From Bacteroidota bacterium (GTDB taxonomy: Bacteria; Bacteroidota; Bacteroidia; Chitinophagales; Chitinophagaceae), in NCBI GenBank assembly GCA_004292605.1, contig RDXK01000101.1, positions 1 to 46,129 on the forward strand: a DNA stretch of 46,129 nucleotides, read 5' to 3'. This document shows, in pieces, positions 24,698 to 35,804 of the stretch. Numbering within the stretch: the stretch's first letter is position 1; every line of letters begins with the position of its first letter. A program made the position numbers and the translations under genes. Under the pieces are notes generated by a model that saw only the letters and a program-made list of their open reading frames with translations, ran no database searches and was not told where the DNA came from.

Positions 24698-26005
24698 ATG
24701 AATGAAAATACAATCAATAGCCTAAGAGAAGCCCTAAAGCACTCCCCTGAAAACACGCCTTTGAGAATTTTATTGGCAGATACATTGCTAGCCATGAACC
24801 GCCTTGAAGAAGCGGAAGCAGAATACTCCACTTTACTTACGCTCACCCACGACCCTAAAATAAAAATTAGTTTGGCCAATATCTTTTTCAGAAAGGGTAG
24901 CTATTCTGCCTGCAACGTAATTCTGGAGGATTTAATTGAGACTGGCACCGACAATATTCATGTTTTTATCCTTTACGCCAAAGCACTACTTAAGGAGCAT
25001 GCTTTATCAAAAGCGTTGGAAGCTTATAAAAAAGCACTAGCCATAGACCCTAATTATTTCGACGAAGAATTGGACCAAAATCTTCGCATGAAACAAGGAG
25101 GGAACCCAACCGAAATAGAGGACGAAATAGACCATCGATTTTTGCAAAAACCCACCATCAACTTTGCCGATGTAGGCGGTATGGAAGCCGTAAAAAAAGA
25201 GATTGACCTAAAAATAATTAAACCACTACTTCACGCCGAGCTATACAAAGCCTACGGTAAAAAAGTAGGCGGTGGTATATTATTGTACGGACCACCGGGC
25301 TGCGGAAAAACATTTATTTCCAAGGCCACAGCAGGGCAAGTAAACGCCAAGTTTATAAATGTAAGCTTGAACGATATTTTAGATATGTGGATTGGCAATA
25401 GCGAGAAAAACTTACATGAAATATTCGAACTAGCCCGAAATAATACGCCGTGCATATTGTTTATAGATGAAATAGATGCTTTGGGCGCTAGTAGAAGCGA
25501 TATGAAACAATCGAGTGGCAGGCACCTTATCAATCAATTTTTACAAGAGTTAGATGGCATCAACAGTACCAACGACGGTGTTTTGGTAATTGGTGCCACT
25601 AACACCCCATGGAATGTAGATCCTGCATTTAGGCGTCCGGGCCGTTTCGATAGAATTGTTTTTGTACCACCTCCGGATGGTCCTAGTCGGGAAGCTATTT
25701 TGCAAGTAAAATTGGCCAACAAACCCACGGGCACCATAGATGTGCAAGCCATTGCCAAGAAAGCGGAACACTTTTCTGGTGCCGATATAGATGCTATTAT
25801 AGATATTGCGATTGAACAAAAATTAGAATCCTCTTTTACAGATGGTATTCCAAAACCACTAGAAACAGCCGATTTTATAGCAGCTTTGAAAAAACATAAA
25901 CCAAGTACGCAGGAATGGTTTGCCACTGCAAAAAACTTTGCTTTGTTTGCTAACGATGCAGGACTTTACGATGATATTCTAACTTATATGAAAATAAAAA
26001 AATAG
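24698..26005 (+). CDS. AAA+ ATPase with N-terminal TPR repeats
   Basis: This 435-residue protein has about three TPR units (residues 8-125: LREALKHSPENTPLRILLADTL, AEAEYSTLL, ALEAYKKALAIDPNY). A linker leads to one AAA domain of the FtsH/CDC48/SpoVK type. It has Walker A GPPGCGKT (198-205), Walker B ILFIDEID (253-260), a second region of homology with GATNTPWNVDPAFRRPGRFD (Arg fingers near 312-316) and a pore-loop-like DMWIGN (229-234). Such proteins form hexameric remodelling or unfolding rings; the TPRs probably bind the client or partner. The ATG at 24698 is used, not the TTG at 24689. It is one base from the next gene, a TPR membrane protein, so the two almost certainly act together. Confidence 0.85.
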   Translation: MNENTINSLREALKHSPENTPLRILLADTLLAMNRLEEAEAEYSTLLTLTHDPKIKISLANIFFRKGSYSACNVILEDLIETGTDNIHVFILYAKALLKEHALSKALEAYKKALAIDPNYFDEELDQNLRMKQGGNPTEIEDEIDHRFLQKPTINFADVGGMEAVKKEIDLKIIKPLLHAELYKAYGKKVGGGILLYGPPGCGKTFISKATAGQVNAKFINVSLNDILDMWIGNSEKNLHEIFELARNNTPCILFIDEIDALGASRSDMKQSSGRHLINQFLQELDGINSTNDGVLVIGATNTPWNVDPAFRRPGRFDRIVFVPPPDGPSREAILQVKLANKPTGTIDVQAIAKKAEHFSGADIDAIIDIAIEQKLESSFTDGIPKPLETADFIAALKKHKPSTQEWFATAKNFALFANDAGLYDDILTYMKIKK

Positions 26006-26006
26006 C

Positions 26007-27266
26007 ATGGAACAAGATGAAAGACTGGTAAAAGTGGATATACTCATCCAACACAAAAAATTTGCTGACGCAGAAAAAATACTATCGTCATTGCTATCGG
26101 AAGATGCCAATAATATTTATGTTATATCGTTAATGGCAGAAGTAAAACTTCAGCAAGATCAATTTGAACACGCCCTTCAGTTAGTGGACACGGCCATTGG
26201 TATGGCGCCAGATGCACCGCAACTTTTCTACATAAAATCTCGTATTGCCATTCAGCAAGATAAACTATTAATGGCGGAAAGCAATATCCATCAAGCCATA
26301 GAACTTGACCCTTATGATGATGACTATTTTGCTTTATTAGCCAATATTAATTTGGCACGCAAACAGTTCGAGCCAGCATTGGAGGCGGCTAATACGGCAC
26401 TAGAAATTAATGCTGAAAACCTATTGGCGCTGAACGCAAGAAGCACCGCTTTAAACAAACTCAATCGAAGCCAAGAATCGATAGAAACCATTGCTGGTGC
26501 GTTACGGGAAGACCCCAATAATGCTTACACACATGCCAATTATGGTTGGGGTTTGCTTGAACGTGGCGACTATAAAAAAGCACTAGAACATTTTAAAGAA
26601 GCCTTGGCAAACAACCCTACACTGGAATACGCCCAATCTGGCATGGTAGAAGCATTAAAAGCCACCAACCCTGTGTATCGCATGTTTTTAAAATATGCCT
26701 TTTTTATGGGTAACCTAACTGCCAAATACCAATGGGGTGTGTTAATAGGTTTTTATATAGGATTTAAAATATTACGAACTATTGCAAGAAATAACGAAGC
26801 ACTGCAGCCGTATTTAATACCGTTAATTATACTATTGGCTATCGTTTCCTTTTCTACTTGGATTATCGGGCCCATTAGCAATGTTTTTCTTCGCTTCAAT
26901 AAATACGGACAGTTTCTGCTCAATAAAAACGAAAAAATAAGTTCCAATTTAGTAGCGATAAGTTTTGCCGTATTTGTACTAAGCTTACTATCTTATTTTT
27001 TTACCAAGAACGAAAAGCTATTACCAATGGTGGTTTATGGTTTTGCTATGATGCTACCACTCGGCACCATGTTCTCCCCTTCTAAAAAGAAACATATACT
27101 TACTATTTTTTCCGGTGTGTTAGCTGTTATAGGTTTACTAGCCATTGGTATCACATTCTTAAAAGGCGAAGTAGTAAACATCTTTTCAGGCCTTTTCATA
27201 TTTGGGTTTGTGGCCTTCCAGTGGGTAGCCAATTATCAGTCTATTAAGGAAGATAATCGCTCCTAA
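26007..27266 (+). CDS. TPR protein with C-terminal membrane domain
   Basis: A 419-residue protein: about six TPR units (residues 1-215, for example FADAEKILSSLLSEDANNIY, ALQLVDTAIGMAPDAP, ALEHFKEALANNPTLEYA), then about six membrane helices (about 235-410), including WGVLIGFYIGFKIL, LIPLIILLAIVSFSTWIIGP, ISFAVFVLSLLSYFF and TIFSGVLAVIGLLAIG. The TPR part faces the cytoplasm if the N-terminus is inside. It starts one base after the AAA ATPase stop, pointing to translational coupling. A membrane anchor that presents clients to the ATPase is the simplest idea; no homologue of known function is recognised. Confidence 0.8.
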   Translation: MEQDERLVKVDILIQHKKFADAEKILSSLLSEDANNIYVISLMAEVKLQQDQFEHALQLVDTAIGMAPDAPQLFYIKSRIAIQQDKLLMAESNIHQAIELDPYDDDYFALLANINLARKQFEPALEAANTALEINAENLLALNARSTALNKLNRSQESIETIAGALREDPNNAYTHANYGWGLLERGDYKKALEHFKEALANNPTLEYAQSGMVEALKATNPVYRMFLKYAFFMGNLTAKYQWGVLIGFYIGFKILRTIARNNEALQPYLIPLIILLAIVSFSTWIIGPISNVFLRFNKYGQFLLNKNEKISSNLVAISFAVFVLSLLSYFFTKNEKLLPMVVYGFAMMLPLGTMFSPSKKKHILTIFSGVLAVIGLLAIGITFLKGEVVNIFSGLFIFGFVAFQWVANYQSIKEDNRS

Positions 27267-27289
27267 AACCAATCGAATTCTAAGGAAGA

Positions 27290-27764
27290 TTTAGGTTTAC
27301 GGGTGCTTTCCTAGAAGTTCATCCTATTCCTTTGGAGGCCACCTTGGCATTAAAAATAAAAGTATACAGTCCTGTTCGTTACCAAGAAAAATTAATGGCA
27401 TGGAGTGCTTAGCCAAGGGAAACATAATCGCAATGCGAAGTTCGAAATACCGATGGGCAAATTGGTGCACAAACCATTTACTTAAGCAAAGGAAAGCAGT
27501 TTGGTTACCAAGAAATAACAGCGTTAGTAACGAATGAAAAAGTGAGTTTTCTACTTAAAAGCAAAGCACCGTTTTAGCAAGAAACAAAACTTCATTTTCT
27601 ATTCAAAGCCTGACAGGATAATGAAACCGAGGTTACACTTTGGTTCGATAATACATTGAAAAAGCCAAGCCTTTTGTTACCCTATATCTTTGGCATTATT
27701 AAGTGGACACACGGTATGCATTTGAAAGATTTGGCCGGACTGAAAAAATTTGTAGAAACAACAT
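27290..27764 (+). pseudogene. Decayed remnant of an SRPBCC-like gene
   Basis: Several short rightward pieces in different frames read like one protein: LEATLALKIKVYSPVRYQEK then stop (about 27335-27410), VTNEKVSFLLKSKAPF then stop, and a C-terminal piece ending GMHLKDLAGLKKFVETT with its stop at 27764. The LKDLxGLKKFVE end is common in SRPBCC/polyketide-cyclase-type proteins. No intact frame joins them, so the gene has lost function through several stops and frameshifts. The family name is weakly supported. The last codons run into the following gene's start. Confidence 0.4.
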
Positions 27765-28245
27765 GAAAACTTACAAAAGCGAGCAAATTATTGGGCAATT
27801 AGAAAAGCGTAAAGGCGGTTATTTTTTTCTAAAAATTGATGCCACTATTATTGAACAATATGAGAAGAAAAGGCATACTCGTTTTTTATGTACCCTTGAC
27901 AAACAAATTACTTTTGCGTGTGGCTTAAATCACTTAGGCGATGGCAATTTTTTTATCATATTATCTACCAAAAACCTGGAATTGGTTGGCAAACAATTGG
28001 GTGATAAAATTTCCTTTGAACTAAATGAAGACCCCAACCCATTGGGTGTAGAGATGCCAGAAGTGTTAGAAGCAGTTTTGGAACAAGACGAACACATCAA
28101 AGCAATTTTTGATACACTAACACCTGGTAAAAAACGCAATGTCATCCACCAAATAAATAAGATTAAGGACATTGATAAGCAAGTGCAAAAAACCATACAA
28201 CTAATTAACGAAAGTACCCGGCCAAGGCCGAAGAAAAACTTGTAG
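27763..28245 (+). CDS. YdeI/OmpD-associated (DUF1905-type) protein, second copy
   Basis: This 160-residue relative of the protein at 24018 shares its layout: a barrel part (RHTRFLCTLDKQITFACGL, FFIILSTKNLELVG, GDKISFELNED), a linker PEVLEAVLEQDEHIKAIFDTLTPG and a helical tail (KKRNVIHQINKIKDIDKQVQKTIQLI). Sequence identity is moderate at best, so the duplication is old. The ATG at 27763 is preferred to one at 27703, because the family match begins there. TATCTTTG at 27685-27692, inside the remnant upstream, fits a -7 promoter element. Function unknown. Confidence 0.75.
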   Translation: MKTYKSEQIIGQLEKRKGGYFFLKIDATIIEQYEKKRHTRFLCTLDKQITFACGLNHLGDGNFFIILSTKNLELVGKQLGDKISFELNEDPNPLGVEMPEVLEAVLEQDEHIKAIFDTLTPGKKRNVIHQINKIKDIDKQVQKTIQLINESTRPRPKKNL

Positions 28246-28336
28246 CACGGCACCAACGGTTAAACCTATGTATCTTAACACTTGTATCTTCCTAAATAGC
28301 ATTAGATTGGCTTAGCTTAGCGTAGTATAAAACCCC

Positions 28337-29494
28337 ATGAGCATGAAAAAAGGTATTATTATAGGTGCTGGAATTGGCGGACTTACAACGGCTATTACCT
28401 TGGTACAAAAAGGTGTAGAGGTTACTATTTATGAACAAGCTAGCGAGTTAAAGGATGTTGGTGCTGGCATTTGGATAGCCCCAAATGGCATGAAAATTTT
28501 CGAGAAACTACAGTTGGCTGAGCAAATTATTTCAGCCGGGAATTTGCTAAAAAATATTAGCGTAGTGGATACTGCCTACAAGCCTATTTCCACCATTCAC
28601 TACCATCAAATACAGGCAAAATACCCACAAGGAACCATTGCTATACACCGGGCAGCCTTACAAAAAATACTCCTAGAAAATTTAGCTCCTAATAAAATAG
28701 TGTTAGGTAAAACCTTCCAGCGTTTTGAACAAACACCAGCTGCCGTACAAGCAATTTTTACGGATGGTACAGCGGCGGAGGCTGATTTTTTAATTGCTGC
28801 GGATGGTATTTATTCCAAAGCAAGGCAGCAAATTCACCCTTTGCAAAAGTTACGATACGCAGGCCAAACATGTTGGCGTTTTATTGCTACTATACCCGTA
28901 CCCAAAGCGGAACAGCATAATATGTACGAAATATGGGCCAATGAAAAAGGGTTGCGAGTAGGCTATTCAAAAATCAACGCCCAGCAATTCTATGTATTTA
29001 TAACTTATGCAGCGGAACCCGGAGGTAAAGATGAAAACGGCATAGTAAAAAATTACCTTTTACAGCTTTGTGCATCCTTTCCAGCTATTGTTCATCAGCT
29101 CATAGAAGCCGCACATGAAAGTGAAATTATCCGAACCGATTTGTGGGATTTTAAACCCGTAAAAAAATGGGTACAAGGTCGTGTGGCTTTACTAGGAGAT
29201 GCTGCACATGCCACCACACCCAACTTGGGGCAAGGCGCCTGCCAAGCCATAGAGGATGCTTTTGTGCTTGCCCATGAACTAGTTAAGAGTGAACACATCG
29301 AAACCTGCTTATTAAACTACCAGAAAAAGCGTTTAGCCAAAGCCACCTATATTACCAACACATCGTGGCTATTATCGAACATTACCAATAGCACAGGCAT
29401 TGAGAAAAAATTATGGATGTTTATTTTAAGAAATACACCCAACTTTATTAATCAACTTCAGCTTGATAAAGTTTATAGCGTTGACGATGTTTAG
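28337..29494 (+). CDS. FAD-dependent monooxygenase (UbiH/TetX-like group A)
   Basis: A 385-residue class A flavoprotein monooxygenase. Near the N-terminus is the dinucleotide motif GAGIGGLTTA, then GAGIWIAPNGM. In the middle is DFLIAADGIYSKAR (the DG motif binding FAD and NAD(P)H), and near residue 290 GRVALLGDAAHATTPNLGQGA, the FAD ribityl motif. Such enzymes hydroxylate aromatics, quinone precursors or, in the TetX branch, tetracyclines; the substrate cannot be read from the motifs. It is single, convergent with the ATP synthase operon, and has no obvious link to the ring-cleavage cluster 10 kb upstream. The second Met (28343) is an equally good start. Confidence 0.85.
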   Translation: MSMKKGIIIGAGIGGLTTAITLVQKGVEVTIYEQASELKDVGAGIWIAPNGMKIFEKLQLAEQIISAGNLLKNISVVDTAYKPISTIHYHQIQAKYPQGTIAIHRAALQKILLENLAPNKIVLGKTFQRFEQTPAAVQAIFTDGTAAEADFLIAADGIYSKARQQIHPLQKLRYAGQTCWRFIATIPVPKAEQHNMYEIWANEKGLRVGYSKINAQQFYVFITYAAEPGGKDENGIVKNYLLQLCASFPAIVHQLIEAAHESEIIRTDLWDFKPVKKWVQGRVALLGDAAHATTPNLGQGACQAIEDAFVLAHELVKSEHIETCLLNYQKKRLAKATYITNTSWLLSNITNSTGIEKKLWMFILRNTPNFINQLQLDKVYSVDDV

Positions 29495-29596
29495 AATATT
29501 GCTGAATGAAATGGCCCCATACCATCTTTATGGTTCATTTCCCACCATCAGTAGTCATTACATTACTTCTTGATTGTTCAAACAATAGTCCACAAA

Positions 29597-29623
29597 AAAG
29601 CCGCTCCACAAGGGAACGGCTTT
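29597..29623 (-). terminator. Terminator of the atp operon
   Basis: AAAGCCG pairs with CGGCTTT, continued past one mismatch by TCC/GGA around a five-base loop. On the minus strand it is followed by TTTTTTG. It lies just downstream of the atpA stop and ends the operon before any atpG. Confidence 0.7.
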
Positions 29624-29645
29624 GCATATACTATAAAACAATCTA

Positions 29646-31223
29646 CTATTTGTACTGAGGCATCAATCCTTTGGCTAATTCAGTCATTTTTGCCAAACTA
29701 GCATCGTTCAACTGGCCTTTTTTAAACTCAGCCAATATTTCTGGGTGCTTATTTTCCATCTCTAATAAGAAATGCTCTTCAAACGCTTTCACATTTTTCA
29801 CAGCCACTTCTCTTAATAAACCTTGTGTACCCAAGTAAATAATAGCTACTTGCTTTTCTACGCTAAAAGGTGCAAATTGTGCTTGCTTCAATATTTCTAC
29901 GTTGCGAGCACCTTTATCTATCACACTTTTGGTAGCAGCATCCAAATCGCCACCAAACTTAGAAAACGCTTCTAGCTCACGGTACAAAGCTTGGTCGAGC
30001 TTCAAAGTACCCGCTACTTTTTTCATGCTCTTAATTTGAGCACTACCACCCACACGACTAACAGAAATACCCACGTTAATGGCCGGACGAATACCCGCAT
30101 TAAACAAGTTACCTTCTAGGAATATCTGTCCGTCGGTAATAGAAATTACGTTGGTAGGAATATAGGCAGATACGTCACCCGCTTGGGTTTCAATGATGGG
30201 TAAAGCGGTTAAGCTACCACCACCTTTCACCATGTGCTTGATGCTATCTGGCAAATCGTTCATATTTTTCGCTACTTCATCGTTGTTAATTACTTTGGCA
30301 GCACGCTCTAGTAAACGACTGTGTAGATAAAACACGTCACCCGGATAAGCCTCACGACCCGGCGGACGACGAAGCAACAACGAAACCTCACGGTACGCTA
30401 CGGCTTGTTTACTTAAATCATCATATACAATCAAAGCTGGGCGGCCGGTATCGCGGAAAAATTCACCGATGGCGGCACCCGCAAATGGAGCATAGAACTG
30501 CAATGGAGCAGGCTCTGCAGCACTAGCTGCTACAATGGTAGTGTAGGCCATAGCACCATTATCTTCCAAGGTTTTCATTACACCGGCTATAGTACTAGCT
30601 TTTTGGCCAATGGCTACATAAATACAGTATACTGGCTGGCCGGCATCAAAAAACTCTTTTTGGTTAATGATGGTATCTATACAAATGGCAGTTTTACCCG
30701 TTTGGCGGTCGCCAATAACCAACTCACGCTGGCCACGGCCCACTGGAATCATTGCATCAATAGCCTTGATACCCGTTTGTAATGGCTCTTTTACAGGCTC
30801 TCTAAAAATTACACCTGGGGCTTTACGCTCCAAAGGCATTTCATATAAATCACCTGCAATGGCACCTTTACCATCTATAGGCTGACCTAAAGTATTAATT
30901 ACACGACCGATAACGCCTTCACCTACATTTATAGAGGCAATTTTACCGGTTCTTTTTACGGTATCACCTTCTTTAATGCTGGCACTTTCACCCATTAAAA
31001 CCACACCCACATTATCTTCTTCTAGGTTTAAAGCTATGGCACGTACACCATTAGCAAACTCTACAAGCTCACCACTTTTTACACCTTGTAAGCCGTACAC
31101 ACGGGCAATACCATCGCCTATTTGTAATACTGTACCCACTTCTTCCAAGCTAGGAGCAGCATCAAAATTGCTTAACTGCTGACGCAGTATGGCTGAAATT
31201 TCATCTGGCTTAATGTTTACCAT
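29646..31223 (-). CDS. atpA: F1Fo ATP synthase subunit alpha
   Basis: 525 residues, the usual length. The P-loop GDRQTGKTA, the [26 protein letters not shown] stretch and the non-catalytic-site residues are all present. With beta it forms the F1 hexamer that makes ATP on the cytoplasmic face. It is the last gene of the minus-strand run atpB-E-F-H-A; the stop is followed by a terminator and not by atpG. The gap to atpH is 43 bases. Confidence 0.98.
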   Translation of the reverse strand: MVNIKPDEISAILRQQLSNFDAAPSLEEVGTVLQIGDGIARVYGLQGVKSGELVEFANGVRAIALNLEEDNVGVVLMGESASIKEGDTVKRTGKIASINVGEGVIGRVINTLGQPIDGKGAIAGDLYEMPLERKAPGVIFREPVKEPLQTGIKAIDAMIPVGRGQRELVIGDRQTGKTAICIDTIINQKEFFDAGQPVYCIYVAIGQKASTIAGVMKTLEDNGAMAYTTIVAASAAEPAPLQFYAPFAGAAIGEFFRDTGRPALIVYDDLSKQAVAYREVSLLLRRPPGREAYPGDVFYLHSRLLERAAKVINNDEVAKNMNDLPDSIKHMVKGGGSLTALPIIETQAGDVSAYIPTNVISITDGQIFLEGNLFNAGIRPAINVGISVSRVGGSAQIKSMKKVAGTLKLDQALYRELEAFSKFGGDLDAATKSVIDKGARNVEILKQAQFAPFSVEKQVAIIYLGTQGLLREVAVKNVKAFEEHFLLEMENKHPEILAEFKKGQLNDASLAKMTELAKGLMPQYK

Positions 31224-31266
31224 ATCTGTTTATTTGAAAGGTTTAGATGCCTTTGCACCTATTTAA

Positions 31267-31836
31267 TTATCTAATATTTGCTACAAACTCGTTACTCAAA
31301 AATTGTTGTTTAATTCCTAATAACTCATTTCTCACACTTCCATCTATTTGAATACCTTCTGCTTCTAAAATAAAGCCTCCCACAATGGTTTCGTCTACCA
31401 CCTCAGTAAGTTGTACATCGGCAGCACCCAAGGCTTGCTTCACTTGATTTACAATTTGCTCTTTTACAGCTGTGCTTGCTTGCACGGCTGTAGTAAGCTT
31501 GTATTGTTTTATATTATGTAAACGTTGGTATTCCTTTACCAGCTCCTGCATAATTTCTTTAAGCAATTCCTCTCGGCCCTTGCTAGTCATTAACCGCACA
31601 AACTTACTGGTAACTGCTTGTAAATTGGCAGATGCAAAAACAGCGTCAAAAATGGCTAACTTTTTATCGCCTTTTATAATGGGGCTTTTTAAAAGTTGCA
31701 CAAAGTCGGCATTGGAAGCACAAACATCTAGGATGGACTGAGCATCGGCATACACCTGATTTACTAAATTCACCTCTTTGGCTACATCTAGTAAAGCTAA
31801 AGCGTATCTATTGGCTACTCTTGGGTTTAACATCAT
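31267..31836 (-). CDS. atpH: F1Fo ATP synthase subunit delta
   Basis: 189 residues of the OSCP/delta family: VANRYALALLDVAKE at the start, FVQLLKSPIIKGDKK in the middle and VDETIVGGFILEAEGIQIDGSVRNEL near the end, the conserved C-terminal block. It joins the F1 head to the outer stalk. It lies 21 bases after atpF and 43 before atpA. Length and position both fit the family. Confidence 0.95.
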   Translation of the reverse strand: MMLNPRVANRYALALLDVAKEVNLVNQVYADAQSILDVCASNADFVQLLKSPIIKGDKKLAIFDAVFASANLQAVTSKFVRLMTSKGREELLKEIMQELVKEYQRLHNIKQYKLTTAVQASTAVKEQIVNQVKQALGAADVQLTEVVDETIVGGFILEAEGIQIDGSVRNELLGIKQQFLSNEFVANIR

Positions 31837-31857
31837 ATTCTATTGTGTGCTAAAAAA

Positions 31858-32370
31858 TTAGTTCAATTTTACTTGCTCAGTAAGTGTTTTTATATGAGCT
31901 TCTTGGGCTGCTTTATCAGCTAGTTCTCGCTTCAATATTTTTTCGCTTACTTCTATTACTAGGTTACCAATATGGTTCTTCACATCCACCAATGCAGCGT
32001 TCTTTTGCTGCTGTATAGCTTGCTGAGCTTCACCAATTAACTTATCGTATTCTGCCTTGGCTTTTTCCTTAGCAGCAGCTATCATTTTATCGCTTTGCTC
32101 TTTAGCTTCTTTAATTAATACAGCACGTTCTTCACGGGCTTTTGCCATCAAAGCTTCATTTTCACTTTGCATTTTTGCCATATCGGCCTGCATGCGTTCC
32201 GCTTTAGCTAAAGCATCTTCTATACCTTGCTCACGCTCCTTTATGGCTGCCATAATAGGCTTCCAAGCAAACTTGGTAAGCACTACAATAAGTAGCAAAA
32301 AGGCAACGGTACTCCAAAATACTAAACCAATTTCAGGAAGCACCAGCGGATTTATTTCTAACAATAGCAT
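31858..32370 (-). CDS. atpF: F1Fo ATP synthase subunit b
   Basis: 170 residues: one N-terminal membrane helix (IGLVFWSTVAFLLLIVVL) and then a long, charged, Ala/Lys/Glu-rich helix that forms the coiled-coil peripheral stalk. Typical beginning MLLLEINPLVLPEIGLVFW. It is placed between atpE and atpH, as usual. The gap to atpE is about 98 bases, the largest in the operon. Confidence 0.95.
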   Translation of the reverse strand: MLLLEINPLVLPEIGLVFWSTVAFLLLIVVLTKFAWKPIMAAIKEREQGIEDALAKAERMQADMAKMQSENEALMAKAREERAVLIKEAKEQSDKMIAAAKEKAKAEYDKLIGEAQQAIQQQKNAALVDVKNHIGNLVIEVSEKILKRELADKAAQEAHIKTLTEQVKLN

Positions 32371-32468
32371 AGTTTATAATTTCAATGTTTCAATACTTCT
32401 GTTCTAACAAATGGTGAAAATCTAAGCCCATTGCCCTGTGCTTTGAGCTTAGATAATTTTGTGTGCTA

Positions 32469-33843
<1,375 letters not shown>

Positions 33844-33863
33844 ACCTGCTTCGAAATTTTTTG

Positions 33864-33871
33864 CAAAGATA
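33864..33871 (-). promoter_or_regulatory. -7 promoter element of the atp operon
   Basis: Reads TATCTTTG on the minus strand, a perfect TAnnTTTG, about 20 bases before the atpB ATG. No clear -33 element was found. Confidence 0.45.
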
Positions 33872-33936
33872 AGAGGACGTAGCTATTTACCGCTGTATTA
33901 TTTTGGTTTTTTGACAAACACATTACCATACTTGCC

Positions 33937-35736
33937 TTAGCCTGTAGGTGAATTTTGTGTTTGCATGGCGTATAGCTGGTAATAATGGCCTTTTTGTTCT
34001 AATAATTGCTCATGGGTACCTTCTTCTACCAGTTCTCCCTTATCTAACACCAAAATTTTGTGTGCTTTTTTTATGGTGCTTAGTCGGTGTGCCACCACTA
34101 TGCTGGTTCTATTGGCTATTAAAGTATCAATAGCATTTTGAATCAATTGCTCACTTTCGGTATCTATACTGCTGGTAGCTTCATCTAGCACTAAAATGTA
34201 GGGATTGTACAAAAGAGCCCTCATGAACGAAATTATTTGCCGCTGCCCCACACTTAGTGTATTTCCACGTTCCATTACATTAAATTGGTAGCCACCATGT
34301 AATTGCATAATAAAATCGTGTACTTGCAATAGTTTGGCAGCATCCACCACCTGCTGTTCAGTAATGGTAGGGTTACGAAGGGTGATATTTTCCAATAAAG
34401 TACCCGAAAACAAAAACACATCCTGCAATACCACACCAATATTTTGTCGCAAAGAAGCCGTAGATACTTGTTCAATGTTTACGCCATTAATAGTAACCTC
34501 ACCAGCCTGTATGGGGTAAAATTTATTCAATACACTGATGATGCTGGTTTTTCCACTGCCTGTATGGCCTACTAATGCCACCGTGGTACCTGGTTCCACC
34601 GAAAATTCAATGTTTTTAAGCACCGGAACACCGGGCTGATAACTAAACTGAACCTTATTAAAGGAAATAGCGGCACCCTGTGGCCAGTGTGGGATAGTGA
34701 TATTGGTTTCTTTCGATGGTTCGCTGGCAGTATCCAACACAGCAAACACCCGTTCACTGGCTATAATACCCATTTGTAATACATTAAACTTATCGGCTAT
34801 TACCCGTAGCGGCCTAAAAATAAGGTTGATGTATAAAATAAAACTTACCAATAAACCCGCTTCTAACTGCTGCCCCGCTATCCACCATACCTGCAATCCC
34901 ATACTTACCGCTAGTACTACTTCCACTACAGGAAAAAATACCGAGTAGGCAAAAATGGCTTTGATGTTTGCGTTGCGGTGTTGTTGGTTAATGGTATCAA
35001 ATTTCCCAAACTCCCGCTTTTCTGCAGCAAAAGCTTGTACTAAACTCATTCCCGTAATATGTTCTTGCACAAAAGCATTTAAGGCTGCTACCGCATTACG
35101 CACTTTTATAAAACTTTTGTTTACGCTCTCCTTAAAATAATAGGTGGCCACCAGCAAAATAGGTAGTGGAATTAAACTCACCAGCGTTAACTGCCAGTTC
35201 ATGTAAAACATGGTGGCAAGGGTTAGGGCTATGGAGAGTAAATCGGCAATAATGGGTATCAAACCATCCGAAAATACCTCGTTAATACTTTCTATATCGT
35301 TAATAGTTCGGGTGGTGAGGGTGCCTATGGGCGTAGTATCAAAATGTTGTAATGGTAGTCCTAACACTTTCTGGTATACGGCCATGCGTAAATCCTTCAC
35401 CACGGCTTGGCCTAACCATGCGGTGGTGTATAAAAATATGAACCGCAATACGGTTTCAAACAATACAAACCCTACTTGAAAAAGGGTAATTTGTACCACA
35501 AACTGAAGCAAACTATTGGCTGGCAGCCACTGTAACCAAAAAGGTAAATGCCCCGTTTTACCTCCCGCCGTGTTCATGGTTACTTGTATTAAATAAGGCC
35601 TTACGGGTGTAAGTATGGCAAGGATAATGCACAACAATAAACTTGCCGCAAACACCCATCGGTAGGGCATTACATACCTAAAAAGCCTTTGTAATATGGA
35701 TGCGTTACGCGTTTGTTTTACTGACTTGCTTTGCAT
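33937..35736 (-). CDS. ABC exporter, membrane and ATPase domains fused (MsbA/MdlB-like)
   Basis: A 599-residue half-transporter: six membrane helices (about residues 20-310) and an ATPase domain with Walker A GHTGSGKTS, Q-loop VVLQDVFLFSGT, signature LSVGQRQ, Walker B ILVLDEATSS and the switch His in VVAHRLST. It would work as a homodimer exporting lipids, drugs or peptides. The ATG at 35736 is preferred to 35766 because a TAnnTTTG promoter element (35746-35753) lies inside the 30-base leader that the longer form would need. It is downstream of nothing and points the same way as the atp operon, about 90 bases before it. Confidence 0.9.
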   Translation of the reverse strand: MQSKSVKQTRNASILQRLFRYVMPYRWVFAASLLLCIILAILTPVRPYLIQVTMNTAGGKTGHLPFWLQWLPANSLLQFVVQITLFQVGFVLFETVLRFIFLYTTAWLGQAVVKDLRMAVYQKVLGLPLQHFDTTPIGTLTTRTINDIESINEVFSDGLIPIIADLLSIALTLATMFYMNWQLTLVSLIPLPILLVATYYFKESVNKSFIKVRNAVAALNAFVQEHITGMSLVQAFAAEKREFGKFDTINQQHRNANIKAIFAYSVFFPVVEVVLAVSMGLQVWWIAGQQLEAGLLVSFILYINLIFRPLRVIADKFNVLQMGIIASERVFAVLDTASEPSKETNITIPHWPQGAAISFNKVQFSYQPGVPVLKNIEFSVEPGTTVALVGHTGSGKTSIISVLNKFYPIQAGEVTINGVNIEQVSTASLRQNIGVVLQDVFLFSGTLLENITLRNPTITEQQVVDAAKLLQVHDFIMQLHGGYQFNVMERGNTLSVGQRQIISFMRALLYNPYILVLDEATSSIDTESEQLIQNAIDTLIANRTSIVVAHRLSTIKKAHKILVLDKGELVEEGTHEQLLEQKGHYYQLYAMQTQNSPTG

Positions 35737-35745
35737 AATACGCCG

Positions 35746-35753
35746 CAAATGTA
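35746..35753 (-). promoter_or_regulatory. -7 promoter element of the ABC exporter gene
   Basis: Reads TACATTTG on the minus strand, nine bases from the ATG at 35736. If real, transcription would begin almost at that codon and the longer start at 35766 would be excluded. Confidence 0.4.
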
Positions 35754-35804
35754 CAAGTAAAGCCATGCCACCGTTACAACATTTCTATACCTAAGGTGTT
35801 AACC

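Noticed and set aside
28337-29494. Calling the FAD monooxygenase a tetracycline-inactivating TetX or part of the aromatic pathway
   Set aside because: Only general class A flavoprotein motifs are visible, and the gene is 10 kb away from the ring-cleavage operon.
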